The notes under the pieces are model-generated. The model was given only the letters and a program-made list of their open reading frames with translations, ran no database searches and had not been told where the DNA came from. The position numbers and the translations under genes are program-made. This document shows positions 60,466 through 64,000 of a DNA stretch of 64,000 nucleotides, one piece after another (positions within the stretch are counted from its first letter, which is position 1; every line of letters starts with the position of its first letter). Location: positions 62,001 to 126,000 of the forward strand of contig NZ_JARUKV010000001.1 of the NCBI RefSeq assembly GCF_029688865.1. The letters run 5' to 3'. Source of the DNA: Natronococcus sp. A-GB7 (GTDB lineage: Archaea; Halobacteriota; Halobacteria; Halobacteriales; Natrialbaceae).

Positions 60466-61125
60466 ATGAGTGGATTGTCAGCGACGGTCGTGCTTCGCGA
60501 CCCGGAGAGCTGCCCGGTCGCCCGCGCCACGAGCGCGACCGGCGAACCGGTCGAGACGGTCTCCCGGTCGTCGCTCTCGAGCCCGGAGGCGCCGGCTGTC
60601 GAGGAGTTCTCGATCGAGAGCGGGGATGAGTCCGAACCCCTCGAGTCGGCCGACGTCGGGGTCGAGCTGTCGACGGTCTCCGCGAACGAACACGGCGAGG
60701 TGTACCGGTTCACGCGGGATCTCGACGGTGTCTGTGCCTGCGAGGTCGTCGAGACCGAGGGGACGCCGGTGTCGTCGATCCGGGCCGAGGAGGGGGCGCT
60801 GTATCTGACCGTTCGGGCGTCCGACGTCGAGGCGCTGTCAGAGATCGTCGGCGCGCTTCGCGAACGGTTCGACGGCGTCGAACTCCAGCAGCTGCTCCGG
60901 ACCGGCGAGGAGGAGTCGGCCGATCTCGCCTTCGTCGACCGGAACCGACTGACCGACCGCCAGCGGGAGGTCCTCGAGACCGCCCACGAGATGGGGTACT
61001 TCGAGTACCCGAAGCGGGCGAACGCGGGCGACGTCGCCGCGGCAATCGGTATCTCGCGGTCGACGTTCTCCGAGCACCTCGGCGCCGCACAGACGAAGCT
61101 CCTCGATTCGCTCCTCGAGGCCTGA
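60466..61125 (+). CDS. Bat/NarO-like HTH_10 regulator with degenerate Cys signature
   Basis: A 219-residue homologue of the regulator at 58915. The HTH_10 block is strongly conserved (LTDRQREVLETAHEMGYFEYP, then SRSTFSEHLGAAQTKLLDSL). C16 corresponds to C17, and C90-x-C92 to the inner C83-x-C85. The outer Cys positions are replaced: F82 where copy A has C75, and T100 where it has C93. The spacing is otherwise identical. It therefore cannot form the same four-Cys site and may act independently of oxygen or as a modulator. The ATG at 60466 is chosen over a GTG at 60442. Confidence 0.85.
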   Translation: MSGLSATVVLRDPESCPVARATSATGEPVETVSRSSLSSPEAPAVEEFSIESGDESEPLESADVGVELSTVSANEHGEVYRFTRDLDGVCACEVVETEGTPVSSIRAEEGALYLTVRASDVEALSEIVGALRERFDGVELQQLLRTGEEESADLAFVDRNRLTDRQREVLETAHEMGYFEYPKRANAGDVAAAIGISRSTFSEHLGAAQTKLLDSLLEA

Positions 61126-61209
61126 GTCCGACCGGAACCCGTCGGCGTCGGCGGACCGACGAGTCGCCGGATCCGTACATTCACGGTGGCGGTCCGCACA
61201 CACGGTGGT

Positions 61210-62064
61210 ATGGTACGTCGAAGCCTGCTGTTCACGCCGGGGGACCGACCGGAGATGATCCGGAAGGCGGCCAGTTCCGGCGCCGACGCGATCGTGTTCG
61301 ACCTCGAGGACGCCGTCTCCCCGGGGCGCAAGGACGAGGCCCGCGAGACCGTCCGGGAGGTCCTCGCCGATCCGGAGTTCGACCCCGACCCCGAGGTCTG
61401 CGTTCGGGTCAACGCGGCGGGTGCCGAGATCGAACGCGACCTCGATGCGCTCGCGGGCGTCGACGTTGACGCGCTCCGTCTCGACAGCGTCATGCTTCCG
61501 AAGGCGACGGCGGCCGCGGACGTCCGCGAACTGGCCGATGCACTCGAGAAACGTGGGTTTGCCTGTCCCGTTCTTGCGCTGATCGAGAACGCGGCGGGCG
61601 TCCTCGCGGCCCCGGAGATCGCCGACGCCGATGCGACCGACGCGCTCGTCTTCGGCGCCGAGGATCTCTCGGCGGATCTCGGCGCGACCCGAACGAAGGA
61701 GGGCACGGAGGTGCTCTACGCACGCGAGCGGGTCGTCCTCGCGGCGGCAGCCCGGGACTGCGAGGCGATCGACACGCTGGTCACCGACTTTGGTGACGGG
61801 GAGCGCCTGCGCGAGGACGCCGCGTTCTCGGTGCAGCTGGGCTACGACGGAAAGCTGGCGATCCACCCCGCCCAGGTCGACCCGATCAACGAGGCGTTCT
61901 CTCCCGACCCCGACGAGGTCGAGTGGGCCGAGCGCGTCCTCGAGGCCGAGCGGGAAGCCGAGGAGGCGAACCGAGGGGTGTTCGAGGTCGACGGCGAGAT
62001 GATCGACGCGCCGCTGATCGCACAGGCCGAACGAATCCTCGAGCGGGCCGGTGGGGCGGACTAA
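61210..62064 (+). CDS. CitE/HpcH-type (malyl-CoA-like) lyase
   Basis: A 284-residue TIM-barrel lyase of the citrate-lyase-beta family. RSLLFTPGDRPEMI, DAIVFDLEDAV, VMLPKATAA and LALIENAAG are the metal/CoA site, with E and D ligands in FGAEDLSADLGATR. Stand-alone CitE-like proteins act on malyl-CoA or beta-methylmalyl-CoA, which fits the haloarchaeal methylaspartate or ethylmalonyl-type pathways. It lies just upstream of the second glutamate dehydrogenase, whose glutamate is the entry substrate of the methylaspartate cycle. The ATG at 61210 gives MVRRSLLF. Confidence 0.88.
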   Translation: MVRRSLLFTPGDRPEMIRKAASSGADAIVFDLEDAVSPGRKDEARETVREVLADPEFDPDPEVCVRVNAAGAEIERDLDALAGVDVDALRLDSVMLPKATAAADVRELADALEKRGFACPVLALIENAAGVLAAPEIADADATDALVFGAEDLSADLGATRTKEGTEVLYARERVVLAAAARDCEAIDTLVTDFGDGERLREDAAFSVQLGYDGKLAIHPAQVDPINEAFSPDPDEVEWAERVLEAEREAEEANRGVFEVDGEMIDAPLIAQAERILERAGGAD

Positions 62065-62160
62065 CAGAAAGGTCCCTATGATACCCTAGTATATTCGCTG
62101 TTTATCGGGTTGGCACCGATATTCGCTACGCTTATCCACCAGTCCGATAAACGCCTCCGT

Positions 62161-63417
62161 ATGACCGGGCAGGCGAACCCATTCGAGAGTCTCCAGTCCC
62201 AGATCGACGAGGCCGCCGCCTATCTCGACGTCGAGGACGACGTCCTCGAGCGGCTCAAACACCCCGAGCGCGTTCTCGAGACGAACCTCACGATCGAACG
62301 CGACGACGGCTCCCTCGAGCGGTTCAAGGCGTTTCGCTCGCAGTTCAACGGCGATCGCGGTCCCTACAAGGGCGGCATCCGCTACCACCCCGACGTCAAC
62401 CGCGACGAAGTGAAGGCGCTGTCGGGCTGGATGGTCTACAAGTGTGCGACCGCCGACATCCCCTACGGCGGCGGGAAGGGCGGGATCGTCATCGACCCGA
62501 AGGAGTACTCGGAAGCCGAACTCGAGCGCGTCACCCGCGCGTTCGCCAAGGAGCTCCGGCCGATGGTCGGCGAGGACCGGGACATCCCCGCTCCCGACGT
62601 GAACACGGGCCAGCGGGAGATGAACTGGATCAAAGACACTTACGAGACCCTGGAGAACACCACCGAGCCGGGAGTCGTCACGGGCAAGAACCTCGCCAGC
62701 GGCGGCAGCGAGGGTCGGGTCGAGGCCACCGGCCGCTCGACGGTGCTCGCCGCCCGTGAGGCCTTCGACTACCTCGGGAAGGACCTCGAGGGTGCGACCG
62801 TCGCGGTCCAGGGGTACGGCAACGCCGGCTGGATCGCCGCCAAGCTGATCGACGAGATGGGCGCGACCGTCGTCGCCGCCAGCGACTCCAGCGGCGGGAT
62901 CTACAACGCCGACGGCTTCGATCCCGTCGCCGCGAAGGAACACAAGAACGAAACCGGCAGCATCGTCGGCTACGAGGAAAGCGAGGAGGAACTCACCAAC
63001 GAGGACGTTCTGACACTCGACGTCGACCTGCTGATCCCCGCCGCCCTCGAGAACGCGATCGACGCCGACCTCGCCGAAGACGTCTCGGCCGACGTCATCT
63101 CGGAGGCCGCCAACGGCCCGCTCACCCCGGAGGCCGACGCCACCCTCGCCGAGGCGGACGTGTTCGTCATTCCGGACATCCTCGCCAATGCCGGCGGTGT
63201 CACCGTCTCGTACTTCGAGTGGGTCCAGAACCGCCAGCGCTTCTACTGGGACGAGGAGAAGGTCAACGAGGAACTCGAGGACCACATCGTCGACGCCTTC
63301 GACGCCCTCGTCGAGACGATCGAGGACAACGACCTCGAGAACCCCCGCACCGCGGCCTACGTGGTCGCGATCGAACGCGTCGCGAACGCCTTCGAGGAAG
63401 CCGGTAGCTTCCCGTAG
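62161..63417 (+). CDS. gdhB: Glu/Leu/Phe/Val family glutamate dehydrogenase (second of two)
   Basis: A 418-residue glutamate dehydrogenase. [28 protein letters not shown] (active-site Lys), the Rossmann loop [16 protein letters not shown] and the C-terminal [16 protein letters not shown] are intact. Its N-terminus and coenzyme loop differ from the copy at 9416-10690 (GYGNAG versus GFGSVG), so the two may differ in coenzyme or direction of use. The ATG at 62161 is chosen. A TATA-like TAGTATATTC (62088-62097) lies about 70 nt upstream. Confidence 0.95.
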   Translation: MTGQANPFESLQSQIDEAAAYLDVEDDVLERLKHPERVLETNLTIERDDGSLERFKAFRSQFNGDRGPYKGGIRYHPDVNRDEVKALSGWMVYKCATADIPYGGGKGGIVIDPKEYSEAELERVTRAFAKELRPMVGEDRDIPAPDVNTGQREMNWIKDTYETLENTTEPGVVTGKNLASGGSEGRVEATGRSTVLAAREAFDYLGKDLEGATVAVQGYGNAGWIAAKLIDEMGATVVAASDSSGGIYNADGFDPVAAKEHKNETGSIVGYEESEEELTNEDVLTLDVDLLIPAALENAIDADLAEDVSADVISEAANGPLTPEADATLAEADVFVIPDILANAGGVTVSYFEWVQNRQRFYWDEEKVNEELEDHIVDAFDALVETIEDNDLENPRTAAYVVAIERVANAFEEAGSFP

Positions 63418-63501
63418 CCCGCCTCGAGCTGTCGACCAGGCAACACGACCGCGAGCACGTCGACATGTTTTTCCCGACCCGGACGGACCGATCGACAGAG
63501 C

Positions 63502-64000
63502 GTGATCCGAGAACGGCTCTCCCGGTACCGCGAGCGCGTCCGCCGGGAGCTGACGACCGCCCTCCAGGAGGAGCATACTCCCCACGAGGTGGGGTTGAGT
63601 TTCGCGGTCGGGATCTTCGTGACGGCCATGCCGACCGGGGGGCTCGGAATCGGCCTGCTCGCCGGGCTCGCGGCGTGGCGATCCTGGGTCAGCAAGCCGG
63701 CGATCGTCGCCGCGATCGCCGTGCTCAATCCCCTCGTCAAGCCCGCCGTCTACGTCGGCAGCTACCAGGTCGGCGGCCTCATCTTCGGTGAGCGGCCGCT
63801 TCGCTCGAGCACCACCGACGCCTCGCTGCTCGAGACCGCGGGGATCGTCGTCAGGCAGCTCCTGGTCGGCAACCTTCTGATCGCCGCGGTGCTATCGGTC
63901 TCGAGTTACGTCGTCGTCGCCCGTTTGACCCGGCTTCACCGCGAACGGGCGGACGACCCTGCCGACCGGTCGTCCGCGTCGGCCGTCCTGGGACTGTTCC
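63502..64000 (+). CDS. DUF2062 membrane protein, 3' end outside window
   Basis: GTG start at 63502; 166 residues are seen before the right edge. HTPHEVGLSFAVGIFVTAMPTGGLGIGL, NPLVKPAVYVGSYQVGGLIFGE and later hydrophobic helices match DUF2062, a family of small membrane proteins often next to lipid or polysaccharide genes. Only the N-terminal part is visible. Confidence 0.78.
   Translation, partial: MIRERLSRYRERVRRELTTALQEEHTPHEVGLSFAVGIFVTAMPTGGLGIGLLAGLAAWRSWVSKPAIVAAIAVLNPLVKPAVYVGSYQVGGLIFGERPLRSSTTDASLLETAGIVVRQLLVGNLLIAAVLSVSSYVVVARLTRLHRERADDPADRSSASAVLGLF

Overview
The window is a stretch of a halophilic archaeal chromosome (Halobacteria). The evidence is high G+C with strongly GC-ending codons, very acidic predicted proteins, many twin-arginine (Tat) signals, TATA boxes about 25-30 nt upstream of start codons with little or no leader, and typical haloarchaeal families (HTH_10/Bat-like regulators, a HalOD1 domain, a CtaA/CtaB-type fused heme synthase, type I GapDH, small zinc-ribbon proteins). 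I cannot place the genus from sequence alone.

Left end (1-7 kb, minus strand): an anaerobic-respiration operon of the type II DMSO-reductase family (Tat-exported molybdenum catalytic subunit, NarH-like four-cluster iron-sulfur subunit, TorD-like chaperone cut by the window edge). It is preceded by an Mrp-type P-loop ATPase with an unusual C-terminal domain. Next (7.1-9.4 kb) comes a replication origin: an A/T-rich unwinding region with (GTA)n tracts, five origin-recognition-box copies in two sequence subclasses, and an orc1/cdc6 gene. From 9.4 to 16.8 kb: a glutamate dehydrogenase, a MaoC hydratase, a pair of bacterial-PH membrane proteins, an acyl-CoA carboxylase beta subunit with an extra N-terminal domain, and a Tat-exported trypsin-like protease.

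The core (17-29 kb) is a central-carbon cluster. It holds sugar nucleotidyltransferase, pgk, gapI, a TreT-like trehalose synthase, a universal stress protein, ADP-dependent phosphofructokinase, PEP synthase, fructose-bisphosphatase and class I aldolase. The glycolytic (PfkC, GapI) and gluconeogenic (PpsA, FBPase) enzymes sit together. Three copies of the 9-mer CCCCCTGCG lie in the gap and pfkC/ppsA upstream regions. From 29 to 41 kb there are beta-oxidation enzymes, squalene/phytoene synthase, heme O synthase, a DsbA-like lipoprotein, an OsmC protein, a MITE-like palindrome, an aldo-keto reductase, a geranylgeranyl-reductase family flavoprotein and an F420-type oxidoreductase. From 41.8 to 50.7 kb lies a malto-oligosaccharide module: ABC importer (binding protein, two permeases, divergent ATPase) flanked by two cytoplasmic GH13 hydrolases that would feed glucose into the core cluster.

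The right end has an ABC-2 exporter, a cytochrome P450, a Tat-exported LVIVD-repeat protein, small regulators and three very small zinc-ribbon or zinc-finger genes. At 58.6-61.1 kb a divergent module (small zinc ribbon opposite a Bat/NarO-like regulator) occurs twice. One regulator keeps the C-x7-C-x-C-x7-C cysteine signature of NarO/DmsR-type anaerobic regulators and the other has lost its outer cysteines. The window closes with a CitE-like lyase, a second glutamate dehydrogenase and the start of a DUF2062 membrane protein. The most interesting items are the twice-occurring regulator/zinc-ribbon module, the type II molybdoenzyme with its atypical first cluster motif and Mrp partner, the origin with two box subclasses, the shared motif in the glycolytic promoters, and a chimeric recombination scar at 16.86-16.96 kb.
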